Shown one piece after another: positions 31,579 through 40,042 of a DNA stretch of 64,000 nucleotides. Positions within the stretch are counted from its first letter, which is position 1. Every line of letters starts with the position of its first letter. The position numbers were made by a program, and so were the translations under genes. The DNA is taken from contig NZ_FYDG01000012.1 of NCBI RefSeq assembly GCF_900187365.1, forward strand, positions 38,317 through 102,316. The letters are read 5' to 3'. Source of the stretch: Rhodoblastus acidophilus. GTDB taxonomy: Bacteria > Pseudomonadota > Alphaproteobacteria > Rhizobiales > Beijerinckiaceae. The notes below the pieces were generated by a model. It saw nothing but the letters and a program-made list of their open reading frames with translations, did not search any database and was not told where the DNA came from.

Positions 31579-31718
31579 CAATGAGCTCCCGTGATCTGCA
31601 CCACCCATCTCGCCTTCGGAGACGCCAAGATGACGACGCCCTTCTCGACCGCCTGACGCATCATTGCGACATCGTAGAAACCGGCAACGAGAGCTGGCGG
31701 TTCACGGATCACTCCTGA
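31579..31718 (+). pseudogene. IstB (IS21 helper ATPase) C-terminal remnant
   Basis: Plus strand: VICTTHLAFGDAKMTT (from 31591), then after a one-base frameshift ALLDRLTHHCDIVETGNESW and RFTDHS, stop at 31716-31718. These are the last segments of IstB. The usual six residues between FG and GDAK are deleted and the whole N-terminal AAA+ domain is absent. The join between the IstA tail and this IstB tail shows a large internal deletion that collapsed the element. Confidence 0.8.
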
Positions 31719-31922
31719 CACCCCTACAGGCCCCGCGCGGGCGCGAGCTGTCGTTGAGCAACTGTGTGAACCCAGGAGCTCCCATTGCATGCAAACTGAG
31801 GTCCCGATTCCACGTTTATTGACAAGAAGCGCGTACGCCGTCGTGTTTGTTAGCATTGGAATCGAATGCCCGTCGGGCCGATATCGCCTCGTTTCGCATC
31901 GACGCCCTTGGCGGCTGGGTGC

Positions 31923-31931
31923 TTATCCACA
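31923..31931 (+). promoter_or_regulatory. Perfect DnaA box
   Basis: TTATCCACA, exact match to the high-affinity DnaA-binding consensus, 21 bases left of a CtrA box. Confidence 0.75.
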
Positions 31932-31951
31932 TGCACCGCCGTCTCATGTGA

Positions 31952-31966
31952 TTAACTATCCATTAA
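31952..31966. promoter_or_regulatory. CtrA box 1
   Basis: TTAA-CTATCCA-TTAA (then C), an exact TTAA-N7-TTAA site, adjacent to the DnaA box as in origins where CtrA represses initiation. Confidence 0.65.
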
Positions 31967-32230
31967 CCAACAGGAAGCGGGCGGGCGTGCATAGGCGCCA
32001 TGATCTGTTCACACCCTCGCGCTTGTGCGTTGACTCCCGACCCTCTCAGGGAAGAGGGTTGGCAACTCGCCCAATCACAAAAGGGCAAATCCACAAAATA
32101 TTGTTTTAGATAGATTAATTATGACTGTCTCGCGGCGTCGACTCTCTGGTCGGCGGGCGTATGCGCCCGGCCCGGTTGGGGATAGTTTGTGGACAGCGTT
32201 GGATGCCTCAAAACAGCCGCCATAAAAGAA

Positions 32231-32245
32231 TTAACAAAATCTTAA
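32231..32245. promoter_or_regulatory. CtrA box 2
   Basis: TTAA-CAAAATC-TTAA, exact TTAA-N7-TTAA spacing, inside the most AT-rich tract of the region. Confidence 0.6.
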
Positions 32246-32433
32246 AATCTTTCCTGAAGGATTTGTTAACCAAGCGGGATTGCGCCTCGCCTCCTTCGAC
32301 CGGATCGTCGGATCCGCCGTCGTTTGGAAATTTTTTTCATCCTTCCGCCAAAAACGCTTGTGGTCGATGACCAGTGTCGTTATAGACGCCCTACCGGTGC
32401 TTCGCGGCGACGCGATAAACCCCAAGCCGGTAC

Positions 32434-32509
<76 letters not shown>

Positions 32510-32518
32510 AATTACTAA

Positions 32519-32569
32519 AATATCAATTGTCGTTTGTGAGTATGGTTGATTCCATCGTCGATTGATATT
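32519..32569 (+). promoter_or_regulatory. Inverted repeat in the rho leader
   Basis: AATATCAAT (32519-32527) and ATTGATATT (32561-32569) form a perfect 9-bp inverted repeat with a 33-base loop that itself holds a small ATGG/CCAT hairpin. Could be an operator, a tRNA-Ala terminator stem, or part of rho autoregulation; not decidable here. Confidence 0.35.
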
Positions 32570-32692
32570 AAGTAGTCAGCCTCCCTCCTCATTGAGACGC
32601 CACTTCGCCGCTACAACCGATACGTTTAAAACTGATTGAACGTTACGGCGCGGGTGCAAGCGTCCATTCCTGAATATAGAGATATCTGTCGC

Positions 32693-33961
32693 ATGCGCGA
32701 GATTAAACTTCACTCGTTGAAAGCCAAGTCGCCAACCGAGCTGCTCGCTTTTGCGGAGGAACATGAGGTCGAGAACGCCTCAATCATGCGCAAGCAGGAA
32801 TTGATGTTTGCGATATTGAAGCAATTGGCTTCCCGAGAAATTGAAATTGTCGGAGAAGGCGTCGTCGAGGTTCTTTCAGACGGATTTGGCTTTTTGAGGT
32901 CATCCGATGCGAATTATCTCGCAGGGCCAGACGATATTTACATTTCTCCTTCGCAAATCCGGCGCTTCGGTCTTAGAACCGGCGACACCGTTGAAGGGCT
33001 GATCCGCAGTCCGAAGGAAGGTGAACGTTATTTCGCGCTCCTGAAGGTCAATTCGATTAATTTCGAAGATCCCGAGAAGGTGCGGCACAAGGTTCACTTC
33101 GACAATCTTACGCCGCTCTATCCGAATGAACGATTGAAGCTGGAACTTGAAGATCCCACACGGCGGGATCTGTCGGCCCGAATCATTGATATTGTCGCGC
33201 CGATTGGCAAGGGCCAGCGCGCATTGATCGTCGCTCCGCCTCGGACCGGCAAGACGGTGATTCTTCAGAATATCGCGCAGTCGATCACAACAAATCATCC
33301 CGAGTGCTACCTGATTGTTTTGTTGATTGACGAACGCCCGGAAGAAGTGACTGACATGCAGCGCTCGGTCAAAGGCGAGGTGATTTCCTCCACCTTCGAT
33401 GAGCCGGCCGTTCGCCATGTGCAAGTCGCGGAAATGGTGATCGAAAAGGCCAAGCGTCTCGTCGAGCACAGACGCGATGTCGTCATTTTGCTCGATTCGA
33501 TCACCCGTCTGGGCCGAGCCTACAACACGGTCGTTCCGTCGTCGGGCAAAGTCCTGACAGGTGGCGTCGATGCAAACGCGTTGCAGCGCCCGAAACGGTT
33601 TTTCGGCGCTGCGCGTAATATCGAAGAGGGCGGCTCTCTGACAATTATTGCGACCGCGCTGATCGAGACCGGGTCGAGAATGGACGAAGTGATCTTTGAG
33701 GAATTCAAAGGTACGGGCAATTCGGAAATTATTCTGGATCGCAAAGTGGCGGACAAGCGGGTGTTTCCGGCGATCGACATCACCAGGTCGGGCACGCGTA
33801 AGGAAGAATTGCTGGTCCCGACGGATCTCCTCAAGAAAACCTACGTCCTCCGGAGAATTCTCAACCCGATGGGCACGGTGGATGCTGCGGAGTTCTTGTT
33901 GGGTAAGCTCAGAGAAACGCCGAAGGGCAACAGCGCCTTCTTCGATTCGATGAACACCTAA
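32693..33961 (+). CDS. rho: Transcription termination factor Rho
   Basis: 422-aa hexameric RNA helicase. N-terminal Rho_N domain ([21 protein letters not shown]), CSD-type RNA-binding domain ([34 protein letters not shown], residues about 55-90). Walker A is [11 protein letters not shown] near residue 180; Walker B ([11 protein letters not shown]) and the Q-loop/R-loop region [24 protein letters not shown] follow. Normal length. Start ATG at 32693 ([10 protein letters not shown]) agrees with alphaproteobacterial homologues; a longer TTG-initiated frame from 32636 adds 19 non-conserved residues. First gene of the origin-proximal cluster. Confidence 0.96.
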   Translation: MREIKLHSLKAKSPTELLAFAEEHEVENASIMRKQELMFAILKQLASREIEIVGEGVVEVLSDGFGFLRSSDANYLAGPDDIYISPSQIRRFGLRTGDTVEGLIRSPKEGERYFALLKVNSINFEDPEKVRHKVHFDNLTPLYPNERLKLELEDPTRRDLSARIIDIVAPIGKGQRALIVAPPRTGKTVILQNIAQSITTNHPECYLIVLLIDERPEEVTDMQRSVKGEVISSTFDEPAVRHVQVAEMVIEKAKRLVEHRRDVVILLDSITRLGRAYNTVVPSSGKVLTGGVDANALQRPKRFFGAARNIEEGGSLTIIATALIETGSRMDEVIFEEFKGTGNSEIILDRKVADKRVFPAIDITRSGTRKEELLVPTDLLKKTYVLRRILNPMGTVDAAEFLLGKLRETPKGNSAFFDSMNT

Positions 33962-33970
33962 AGAAGCAGA

Positions 33971-34006
33971 GAGATGCCGATGTTTCACGTGAAACATCGG
34001 CATCTC
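33971..34006. promoter_or_regulatory. parS site inside a 36-bp perfect palindrome
   Basis: TGTTTCACGTGAAACA at 33981-33996 is identical to the universal parS consensus bound by ParB. Its flanks GAGATGCCGA and TCGGCATCTC extend the perfect symmetry to 36 bp, filling most of the rho-mnmE gap. As RNA it would form an 18-bp hairpin, but no T-run follows. Confidence 0.93.
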
Positions 34007-34020
34007 GTCCAAGGATCGGC

Positions 34021-35370
34021 ATGGCCTCGACTGCGGCTGATGACACAATTTTCGCGCTCGCTACGCCGCCGGGCACCGCTGCGCTGGCCGTTATCCGTCT
34101 CTCCGGAATCCGCACCCAAGAAATCGTTTCTGCGTTAGCTGGCAGAGTGCCAGAACCGCGTAAGGCGACACTGCTTGCGCTCCGAGATCCCGTCTCGATA
34201 GAGGTTATCGACCGCGCTATCGTAACCTGGTTTCCATCGCCCAACAGTTTTACGGGCGAAGACTCCGCGGAATTTTCCATTCACGGCTCCAAGGCTGTGG
34301 TTGCGAGACTGATCGACGCGCTCGGCGCCTTTCCAGCGACGCGAATTTCGACCCGAGGCGAGTTCTCGCGGCGAGCGCTCGAAAACGGCAAGATGAACCT
34401 TATCGAAGTCGAGTCGTTAGCCGATCTCATTTCAGCCGAAACCGAGCAGCAGCGAAAATTAGGGATCGCCTCCCTCTCTGGAAAATTTCAGACTGTCGTC
34501 AATGGCTGGCGTGAGCAACTGCTTGCCATGGCTGTTGCAATTGAAGGCAGCTTGGATTTTTCTGACGAAGATGATGTCCTGCTTTATGAAAACGCTTTCA
34601 TTGTTCAGACGACGGAACACCTCCTGTCTTCCATGTCTCGCTATATCGCAACCCACGCGCGCGGGGAGATATTGCGGAGCGGGTTGACCGTATTGATTTC
34701 TGGTCCGCCCAATGCGGGAAAATCAACTCTGCTCAATGAACTCTCGTGCCGGGAGATCGCGATTGTCTCCGACTTGCCTGGAACGACGCGAGACCTGATA
34801 GAAGTTCGTCTGGATCTGAATGGCTACCTCGTCAATCTCGTGGATAGCGCGGGGATTCGATCTTCTTCGGACAAGATTGAAGCTATTGGCGTCACGCGCG
34901 CCATCGAACGGTCGCGAACGGCCGATCTAATTCTTTGGCTTTGTGATCGTCGTGAAATCGTCCCTCCGCCTGCCGAATTTGCTGGCATGGCCGTTTGGAG
35001 GCTCTACACCAAGTGCGATAGCGGCCGCGAAGAATCTCTCGATGACCGTGCAGCGAAAGCGGACGACGTCACTCTGCCAATTTCGGTCCATTCCGGCTAT
35101 CATGTGGACGAACTGCTCCGGCGCATGGAAAATTTCGTCGCAACCTCCTTCACGGCCGGCGACGATCATATTGCAGTAAACGAACGACAGCGGCTTGCTT
35201 TGCAAAGAGCGGTTGCCGCGCTCAAGGGACTTGGCGGCGCCGTTTCAATTCCCGAAGTCGTCGCAATGAGATTGCGGGAAGCGATATTTGAGTTGGAAGG
35301 ACTCATCGGCAAGATTGGTGTCGAAGATGTTCTCGACGGAATATTCTCGCGCTTCTGCATAGGAAAATAG
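34021..35370 (+). CDS. mnmE: tRNA-modification GTPase MnmE (TrmE)
   Basis: 449-aa enzyme that, with MnmG, makes 5-aminomethyl-type modifications at tRNA wobble uridine 34. N-terminal tetrahydrofolate-binding domain ([23 protein letters not shown]), helical middle domain, inserted G domain with P-loop [12 protein letters not shown] (residues about 228-239), DLPGTTRD switch and DSAGIR. NKxD is TKCD, slightly non-standard, as is common in this family. C-terminal FCIGK with the catalytic cysteine. Near-adjacent to mnmG (GTG start 10 bases on). Confidence 0.96.
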   Translation: MASTAADDTIFALATPPGTAALAVIRLSGIRTQEIVSALAGRVPEPRKATLLALRDPVSIEVIDRAIVTWFPSPNSFTGEDSAEFSIHGSKAVVARLIDALGAFPATRISTRGEFSRRALENGKMNLIEVESLADLISAETEQQRKLGIASLSGKFQTVVNGWREQLLAMAVAIEGSLDFSDEDDVLLYENAFIVQTTEHLLSSMSRYIATHARGEILRSGLTVLISGPPNAGKSTLLNELSCREIAIVSDLPGTTRDLIEVRLDLNGYLVNLVDSAGIRSSSDKIEAIGVTRAIERSRTADLILWLCDRREIVPPPAEFAGMAVWRLYTKCDSGREESLDDRAAKADDVTLPISVHSGYHVDELLRRMENFVATSFTAGDDHIAVNERQRLALQRAVAALKGLGGAVSIPEVVAMRLREAIFELEGLIGKIGVEDVLDGIFSRFCIGK

Positions 35371-35380
35371 GTGGTCGATA

Positions 35381-37258
35381 GTGGCGGTTCGCGATTTCGA
35401 TGTCATCGTCGTTGGGGGTGGGCACGCAGGCTGTGAGGCGGCGGCGGCAGCGGCTCGCGTTGGCGCGAACACAGCCATGTTCACCCAAAGGTTGACTGGC
35501 GTTGGTGAGTTGTCCTGCAACCCGGCAATCGGCGGGCTTGGCAAGGGGCATCTGGTGCGGGAAATCGACGCGCTCGACGGTTTGATGGCGCGGGCCGCTG
35601 ACGCCGCTGGCATTCAGTTTCGTCTATTGAATCGTTCGCGTGGCCCAGCGGTCAGAGGTCCGCGCGCTCAGGTCGATCGCCGCCTCTACCGCGAAGCGAT
35701 CATGGCGTTGTTGAATGACCAAGACAATCTGACAATTCACCAAGGCTCGGTTGTCGACTTCAAGCTTGTAGACAATCAGGATTTCCTCATCGTGCTCGAA
35801 GATGGCCGCAGCTTTTGTTGCGGCGCGCTTGTGATCACGACAGGCACGTTCTTGAACGGCAAAATTTTTATAGGCGAAAAGTCCTGGCCGGCCGGCCGCA
35901 TGGGCGATTTGCCGTCGGTTTCCCTCGGCGAAAAATTGGTTCGGCTGGGCTTTAAGGTTGATCGTTTGAAGACTGGCACACCGGCCCGGTTGGATCGAGA
36001 GTCGATTGATTGGAACCGAGTCGGCGTCCAGCACGGCGACGAAGAACCCGAGCTCTTTTCCAGCCTGTCGAGCGGCGTCGCGAACCCGCAAGTTTCTTGT
36101 GGCGTCACTTACACCAATGCGGAAACTCACGAAATCATCAGACGCAACATTCACAGGGCGCCTATTTATTCAGGCCAGATCTCGGGGCGTGGACCCCGCT
36201 ATTGCCCTTCGATCGAAGATAAAGTTGTTCGGTTCAGTGATCGCGAATCGCATCAGGTCTTCCTGGAGCCAGAAGGGCTAGATGATGGCGTCGTGTACCC
36301 GAATGGCATTTCGACCTCGCTGCCAGAGGACGTTCAAGCGGATTTTGTCCGAACCATACCGGGCCTTGAGCATGTGAGGATTTTGCGGCCGGGTTATGCC
36401 GTGGAATACGATTTCGTCGATCCCCGTGGTCTCAAGCCGACGCTTGAGACGAAATTGATCGGCAACCTGTACCTTGCCGGTCAGATCAACGGTACGACGG
36501 GATATGAGGAGGCCGGCGTGCAGGGGCTGGTCGCCGGTCTTAACGCCGCCTTGCGCGTCTTGAGGTCGGAACAGATCGTCTTCTCCCGGTCCGAGGGCTA
36601 TCTTGGCGTCTTGATCGACGATCTGATCACGCAAGGGGTGACGGAGCCCTACCGGATGTTCACATCGCGGGCGGAGTTCAGGCTATGTCTTCGCTGCGAT
36701 AATGCCGATGAACGGCTGACTCCCCGCGGAATGGAGATTGGGTGCGTTTCCGAAAAGAGGGCGGAGCATTTTCGTGCGGGTCAAGACCAGGGACGGCGAC
36801 TCACGCAACTGCTGAAACAGCGAAGCCTATCGCCATCTGAAGCGAGGGCTGCCGGTTTGCCGATCAATCTGGATGGCGTCACCAGAACAGCCTTCTCGAT
36901 TCTTTCGTATCCAGACGTACAATTTGGCCAATTGTGCGCCATTTGGCCCGAGTTGTGCGATTTCGACGCCAAGGTCGCCCAAAAGGTCGAAATTGACGCC
37001 AAATATTCAGTTTACCTTGAAAAGCAGAGCAATATGGCGGCGAGTTTGCGCCGTGACGAATCGGTTCAGTTGAGCGTGGATATGGACTACGACGCAATTC
37101 CTGGATTATCCAACGAGGTGCGTGCGAAGCTGCGGACCGTGCGCCCGGGCACGTTGGGGCAGGCGAGCCGCATCGAGGGCTTAACGCCAGCTGCGTTGGT
37201 GATCTTGCTTGCATGGACAAAGAGAAGCGAGCTTGCTGCGAAAGCGGCCGTGCAATGA
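35381..37258 (+). CDS. mnmG: tRNA uridine-5-carboxymethylaminomethyl modification enzyme MnmG (GidA)
   Basis: 625-aa FAD-dependent partner of MnmE. FAD-binding [17 protein letters not shown] at residues about 12-28, then [34 protein letters not shown] motif (here [15 protein letters not shown]) and the conserved [23 protein letters not shown] (second flavin/NADH region). C-terminal helical domain binds MnmE. GTG start at 35381 with GGTGG upstream. Its stop overlaps the rsmG start by an ATGA. Confidence 0.96.
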   Translation: MAVRDFDVIVVGGGHAGCEAAAAAARVGANTAMFTQRLTGVGELSCNPAIGGLGKGHLVREIDALDGLMARAADAAGIQFRLLNRSRGPAVRGPRAQVDRRLYREAIMALLNDQDNLTIHQGSVVDFKLVDNQDFLIVLEDGRSFCCGALVITTGTFLNGKIFIGEKSWPAGRMGDLPSVSLGEKLVRLGFKVDRLKTGTPARLDRESIDWNRVGVQHGDEEPELFSSLSSGVANPQVSCGVTYTNAETHEIIRRNIHRAPIYSGQISGRGPRYCPSIEDKVVRFSDRESHQVFLEPEGLDDGVVYPNGISTSLPEDVQADFVRTIPGLEHVRILRPGYAVEYDFVDPRGLKPTLETKLIGNLYLAGQINGTTGYEEAGVQGLVAGLNAALRVLRSEQIVFSRSEGYLGVLIDDLITQGVTEPYRMFTSRAEFRLCLRCDNADERLTPRGMEIGCVSEKRAEHFRAGQDQGRRLTQLLKQRSLSPSEARAAGLPINLDGVTRTAFSILSYPDVQFGQLCAIWPELCDFDAKVAQKVEIDAKYSVYLEKQSNMAASLRRDESVQLSVDMDYDAIPGLSNEVRAKLRTVRPGTLGQASRIEGLTPAALVILLAWTKRSELAAKAAVQ

Positions 37259-37887
37259 CGGTTTCGCATGCGCGGGCGTTGTCGCAGCTTGGGTTTGAGC
37301 TGGGTGCGGAGCAACTCGCGAAGCTTCGCATCTACGAAGACCTGTTAAAAAAGTGGCAAGGCACGTTGAATTTGGTGGGCCGCTCAACGCTCAATGAGAT
37401 CTGGCCGCGCCATTTTATTGACTCTCTCCAATTGATTCCTTTGGCGGGAACCTGGGCTAACTGGATTGATATCGGAAGCGGCGCTGGCTTTCCGGGTCTT
37501 GTCATCGGCCTTGTGTCAGGAGAAAACGGAATAGTTCACCTCGTCGAATCGGATAAGCGAAAGGCTGCTTTTCTTGCCGAGGTTTCACGTGAAACCAATT
37601 CCGCGATCCAGATTCATGTTGGGCGCATTGAATGCGTTCTTCCGGAACTCGTTTCTTCCACGCATTTTGAAATCATTTCAGCGCGTGCGCTGGCTCCCAT
37701 GAAGACTCTCTTGGATTATGCGCGACCGATCCTCATCAGGGGCGGCCGTGGTCTATTTTTCAAGGGGAAAGAACTGGCGAGCGAATTGACCAATCTGCCT
37801 GGGGACGATAGCTTCAGTTATGAAACGGTAAACAGCGTTACCGATCCAACTGCAAAAATCGTCATCGTACACAGCGTGAATAGCTGA
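37255..37887 (+). CDS. rsmG: 16S rRNA m7G527 methyltransferase RsmG (GidB)
   Basis: 210-aa SAM-dependent methyltransferase acting on G527 of 16S rRNA. SAM motif [16 protein letters not shown] at residues about 75-90; upstream [11 protein letters not shown]; downstream [20 protein letters not shown] at 37255 overlaps the mnmG stop (ATGA), so translation is coupled; an earlier in-frame ATG lies inside mnmG. A parS-like palindrome lies inside the coding sequence. Confidence 0.95.
   Translation: MTVSHARALSQLGFELGAEQLAKLRIYEDLLKKWQGTLNLVGRSTLNEIWPRHFIDSLQLIPLAGTWANWIDIGSGAGFPGLVIGLVSGENGIVHLVESDKRKAAFLAEVSRETNSAIQIHVGRIECVLPELVSSTHFEIISARALAPMKTLLDYARPILIRGGRGLFFKGKELASELTNLPGDDSFSYETVNSVTDPTAKIVIVHSVNS
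37581..37596. promoter_or_regulatory. Second parS site, within rsmG
   Basis: GGTTTCACGTGAAACC: the 14-bp core GTTTCACGTGAAAC is identical to parS and the outermost pair is changed symmetrically (G/C for T/A), so it stays a perfect 16-bp palindrome. 3.6 kb right of the first site and 0.3 kb before parA. Confidence 0.85.
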
Positions 37888-37909
37888 ACCGCGCCGCTTG
37901 GAGCGACAG

Positions 37910-38728
37910 ATGGATAATCGAGACCGCATCCGAGTTATCGTGCTCGCCAATCAAAAGGGCGGCGTCGGAAAAACGACCACGGCGATCAATCTTGGCACCG
38001 CATTGGCCGCCATTGGCGAAACCGTTTTGATTCTGGATATGGACCCGCAGGGAAACGCATCTACGGGACTGGGAATCGACCCGTCGCAAAGGAAGGTGTC
38101 GACCTACGATGTGCTGACCGGGGTCAAAACGCTGGCGGACGCTATCCAGCCGACCGTGGTCCCGCGTCTTTTTATCGTGCCCTCCACGATGGATCTTCTG
38201 GGGCTGGAGTTGTCGATCGCCGATCAAGCTGACCGATCCTTCAAATTGAAGAATGCGTTGTCGGCTTTCTCGAATGGCGGCGGCAAGGCGATTTCGGAAA
38301 AAATCACATATGTTCTGATCGACTGTCCTCCCTCACTGAACTTGCTCACCATCAATGGACTAGCGGCAAGCGACAGTGTACTGGTGCCGTTGCAGTGCGA
38401 GTTTTTCGCCCTGGAGGGTCTTTCGCAGCTTTTGTCGACGGTTGAACACGTCAAGCGTAGCCTTAACCCGACTCTTACAATCCATGGCGTCGTTCTGACC
38501 ATGTTTGACGGGCGAAACAATCTTGCGAGCCAAGTCGTCGCGGATGTGCGGTCTTTTCTGGGCAAGAAGGTCTACGATACCGTTATTCCGCGTAATGTGC
38601 GGGTCTCCGAGGCTCCGTCATATGGTAAGCCCGTACTGCTCTACGATTTAAAATGTAACGGATCGCAGGCTTATCTCAAGTTGGCCTCCGAGGTGATACA
38701 GAGAGAGCGCGAGTTGCGGGCCGCATGA
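37910..38728 (+). CDS. parA: Chromosome partitioning ATPase ParA (Soj)
   Basis: 272-aa deviant-Walker ATPase that binds nucleoid DNA and moves ParB-parS complexes. Deviant Walker A KGGVGKTTTAINLG at residues 16-29, Walker A' LILDMDPQGNASTGLG, Walker B YVLIDCPPSLNLLT. Chromosomal (short, no N-terminal HTH) type. ATG at 37910 with GGAG six bases upstream; a TTG 12 bases earlier would weaken the ribosome site. Confidence 0.95.
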   Translation: MDNRDRIRVIVLANQKGGVGKTTTAINLGTALAAIGETVLILDMDPQGNASTGLGIDPSQRKVSTYDVLTGVKTLADAIQPTVVPRLFIVPSTMDLLGLELSIADQADRSFKLKNALSAFSNGGGKAISEKITYVLIDCPPSLNLLTINGLAASDSVLVPLQCEFFALEGLSQLLSTVEHVKRSLNPTLTIHGVVLTMFDGRNNLASQVVADVRSFLGKKVYDTVIPRNVRVSEAPSYGKPVLLYDLKCNGSQAYLKLASEVIQRERELRAA

Positions 38729-38773
38729 TCGGTCAATATGCGCCGCAAGACACCGACGAACTGAGGTGAAGTG

Positions 38774-39631
38774 ATGATCGACGACGCGCGTCCTCGGTTG
38801 GGACGGGGGCTGGCAGCTCTTATTGGCGAAAATCTTCCCGTTGAGTCTGCGGCCGGACCTGTCGGTCAGCGAACCGCGCCTATAGAGTTTTTGCGCGCCA
38901 ACCCTCGGAACCCGCGCCAGCATTTCTCGGACGAATCACTGCAGGAACTCTCAGAGTCGATCCGCGAGCGTGGGATCATTCAGCCGATCGTCGTTCGAGA
39001 GTTGGAAGCCGCAAAGAACATATTCGAGATCATCGCGGGTGAGCGTCGTTGGCGCGCGGCGCAGCGGATTGGGTTGCATGAAGTTCCCATCGTCGTGGTC
39101 GAGGCGGACGATCGTCTGTCACTCGAACTCGCGATTATCGAGAATGTGCAGCGAACCGACCTCAACGCCATCGAAGAAGCGGAAGGTTACGATCGTCTGA
39201 TCGCCGAATTCGCCTATACCCAGGCCGATTTGGCGAAAATCCTGGGCAAAAGCAGAAGTTATGTGACCAACACGTTGCGGCTTCTGAAATTACCGGATTC
39301 CGTGCGGTCATATGTCGTCGATGGGCGAATTTCCGCAGGCCACGCCAGAGCGCTTCTGTCTTTGGACGATCCAACGGCCATGGTCGAACGGATCGTCAAT
39401 GAGGGTCTGTCAGTCCGCGATGTGGAAAGGTTGGTTGCGGAGGGCGATGAAAAGAAGCCGCCGCGCCCCTCGGTTCCCAAGGCGCCCGATATCGTGCGGA
39501 TAGAAAAAAACATTTCCGACGCCTTGGGCGTTGCGATCAATGTAAACGCACGAGGCGAATCCGGATCGATCAATATAAAATTCAAGTCGATTGAGCAGTT
39601 CGATTTAATCACCAAGAAACTTCTCGATTAG
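38774..39631 (+). CDS. parB: Chromosome partitioning protein ParB (Spo0J)
   Basis: 285-aa CTP-dependent DNA clamp that loads at parS. N-terminal ParA-interaction segment RPRLGRGLAALIGE, CTP-binding N-domain with IIAGERRWRAAQRIG (box II) and IENVQRTDLNAIEEAEGY, HTH domain with TQADLAKILGKSRSYVTNTLRLLKLP (recognition helix), C-terminal dimerisation domain. GTG at 38771 is one codon earlier; GAGGTG spacing favours the ATG. Ends the origin-proximal cluster; 45 bases after parA. Confidence 0.95.
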   Translation: MIDDARPRLGRGLAALIGENLPVESAAGPVGQRTAPIEFLRANPRNPRQHFSDESLQELSESIRERGIIQPIVVRELEAAKNIFEIIAGERRWRAAQRIGLHEVPIVVVEADDRLSLELAIIENVQRTDLNAIEEAEGYDRLIAEFAYTQADLAKILGKSRSYVTNTLRLLKLPDSVRSYVVDGRISAGHARALLSLDDPTAMVERIVNEGLSVRDVERLVAEGDEKKPPRPSVPKAPDIVRIEKNISDALGVAINVNARGESGSINIKFKSIEQFDLITKKLLD

Positions 39632-40042
39632 TACGGTATTTTTATGGCCGCGTCCGCTAAGTCGAAGCTCTGTAGTAGGAGCTTCGCAGGCATTCGCGGC
39701 TTTTGTTTTCGCAAAAATAATTACCGAGGCCTGAGGCTTGCCCTCAGGCCTGCATCTCGGCTCGGAGCCGCTATCCGGTCGTTGGGTGTGTCAAGCCAAC
39801 GCTAATGCATGATTTCCTGCAGCGGTCGCAGTTCATTCCAACCAGAGCTTGATCGCGAGTGGCCAAGGCGCGTTTCGGCCATGCCACAGTTAGACCCGTC
39901 GGCTAACTTCTTGTGGCCTTATTAACCACTTAGCTCAATCAGCGAAAGTCACGAGCGCCTAGAGGCGCCGGCGACGGACGCCCATCGGCTCACCCTGGGG
40001 TGCCCGAAAGCGACTGGCGATGAGCGGGAGGTTCTTAAGCCG
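39632..40042. other. Intergenic region after parB with two hairpins
   Basis: 411 bp without a gene. Hairpin CGAAGCTC/GAGCTTCG (39663-39686) and hairpin AGGCCTGAGG/CCTCAGGCCT (39727-39751) could terminate parAB or belong to a small RNA; the T-rich stretch GCTTTTGTTTTC lies between them. The second half shows nothing I recognise and must contain the promoter of the cytochrome gene. Confidence 0.5.

Larger units (their letters stand above)
31318..31718 (+). mobile_element. Collapsed IS21-family insertion sequence
   Basis: Composite of the IstA and IstB remnants in the native order and orientation. No intact terminal inverted repeats could be identified, so the true boundaries are unknown. The element is clearly inactive. 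Confidence 0.7.
31900..32430. other. Putative chromosomal origin of replication (oriC)
   Basis: A gene-free, AT-richer segment directly before tRNA-Ala and the rho-mnmE-mnmG-rsmG-parAB block, which is origin-proximal in alphaproteobacteria. It has a perfect DnaA box TTATCCACA (31923-31931), diverged boxes at 32087-32095 (AAATCCACA) and 32188-32196 (minus, CTGTCCACA), and two TTAA-N7-TTAA CtrA boxes. It also has two GANTC sites (32032-32036, 32140-32144), an AT-rich tract (about 32221-32272), and a hairpin ACCCTCT/AGAGGGT (32040-32059). Two parS sites lie 1.6 and 5.2 kb to the right. hemE, the usual neighbour of Rhizobiales oriC, is not present here. The call is inference from clustered motifs and synteny. 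Confidence 0.6.

Noticed and set aside
31575..31856. Minus-strand 93-codon frame in the decayed region
   Set aside because: Runs antisense over the IstB remnant; no family resemblance.
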